Source: Actinomycetota bacterium (GTDB taxonomy: Bacteria; Actinomycetota; Acidimicrobiia; Acidimicrobiales; JAMCQF01). Taken from it: 32,711 bases of DNA. The stretch is taken from contig JAMCQF010000050.1 of assembly GCA_023379605.1 (NCBI GenBank), positions 1 through 32,711 of the forward strand. The letters are read 5' to 3'. A program made the translations under genes and the position numbers. Of the stretch, positions 32,549 through 32,711 are shown one piece after another. Under the pieces are notes generated by a model that was not told the origin of the DNA, did not search any database, and worked only from the letters and a program-made list of their open reading frames with translations. The stretch's first letter is position 1. Each line of letters begins with the position of its first letter.

Positions 32549-32711
32549 ATGGATGCGCTTCGTTGGTCGAGACGGCCACGGCTTCAAGAGCCGGTACTGA
32601 TAGCGGCTTTTGCTGGATGGAATGATGCCGGCGACGCTGCTACCAGCGCAATAAGGTATCTGGCGCGCTCGTGGGCTACAAGGCCCTTCTGCGAGATCGA
32701 TCCCGAGGAGT
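32549..32711 (+). CDS. PAC2-family protein, N-terminal part (cut by window end)
   Basis: The first 54 codons read a start of the actinobacterial PAC2 family: a short basic leader, then PVLIAAFAGWNDAGDAATSAIRYL and a W...FCEIDPEE segment. PAC2 proteins are related to eukaryotic proteasome assembly chaperones; actinobacterial members often occur in proteasome-bearing genomes, but their role is not settled. The gene runs off the window, so length and C-terminus are unknown. It is divergent from the GNAT gene. Confidence 0.85.
   Translation, partial: MDALRWSRRPRLQEPVLIAAFAGWNDAGDAATSAIRYLARSWATRPFCEIDPEE

Overview
The window looks like core chromosome from a moderately GC-rich actinobacterium, possibly of the Acidimicrobiia (inference only). 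The support is: an actinobacterial bcc-aa3 respiratory chain with diheme QcrC, three-helix Rieske QcrA and small subunit CtaF; a HelD/HelR-type RNA-polymerase-associated helicase; a PAC2-family protein; the TLP1 type of thiolase-like protein; and many apparently leaderless genes. I see no tRNA, rRNA, CRISPR array, insertion sequence or prophage.

Region 1 (1-6022) is acyl/aldehyde metabolism. It holds an aldehyde dehydrogenase, a PPOX-fold flavin/F420 protein, a small unknown membrane protein, and a TetR regulator followed by a thiolase-like protein (TLP1) and an enoyl-CoA hydratase. Two copies of the same inverted repeat, one before the TetR gene and one on the -35 of the TLP1 promoter, suggest the regulator controls itself and the TLP1-hydratase operon.

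Region 2 (6167-18312) is respiration: tatA, a metallo-beta-lactamase-fold hydrolase, ctaC-ctaD-ctaF, aconitase, then convergently ctaE-qcrC-qcrA-qcrB. The qcr genes are coupled by 4-nt overlaps. QcrA carries a twin-arginine motif before its third membrane helix, which links it to the Tat system.

Region 3 (18352-26276) holds a HelD/HelR-like ATPase, a tightly coupled hemE-hemH-hemY operon supplying heme for the oxidases, and an apolipoprotein N-acyltransferase homologue ending at a hairpin terminator. The acyltransferase homologue has Ser where the catalytic Cys should be.

Region 4 (26266-32711) holds cobT and a GtrA-like membrane protein, a TesB thioesterase converging on and overlapping tyrS, citrate synthase, a GNAT acetyltransferase, and the first 54 codons of a PAC2 protein.

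The most notable global signal is a -10-like TANNNT hexamer placed exactly 6 or 7 nt before the start codon of ten genes, nearly all lacking a well-placed Shine-Dalgarno sequence. This is the mark of leaderless transcription and helps settle several starts. The most notable protein-level signals are altered catalytic residues in Lnt (Cys to Ser), TyrS (HIGH to TIGN) and the thiolase-like protein (no Cys nucleophile, GHP to GGP). No clearly new multi-gene system is visible.
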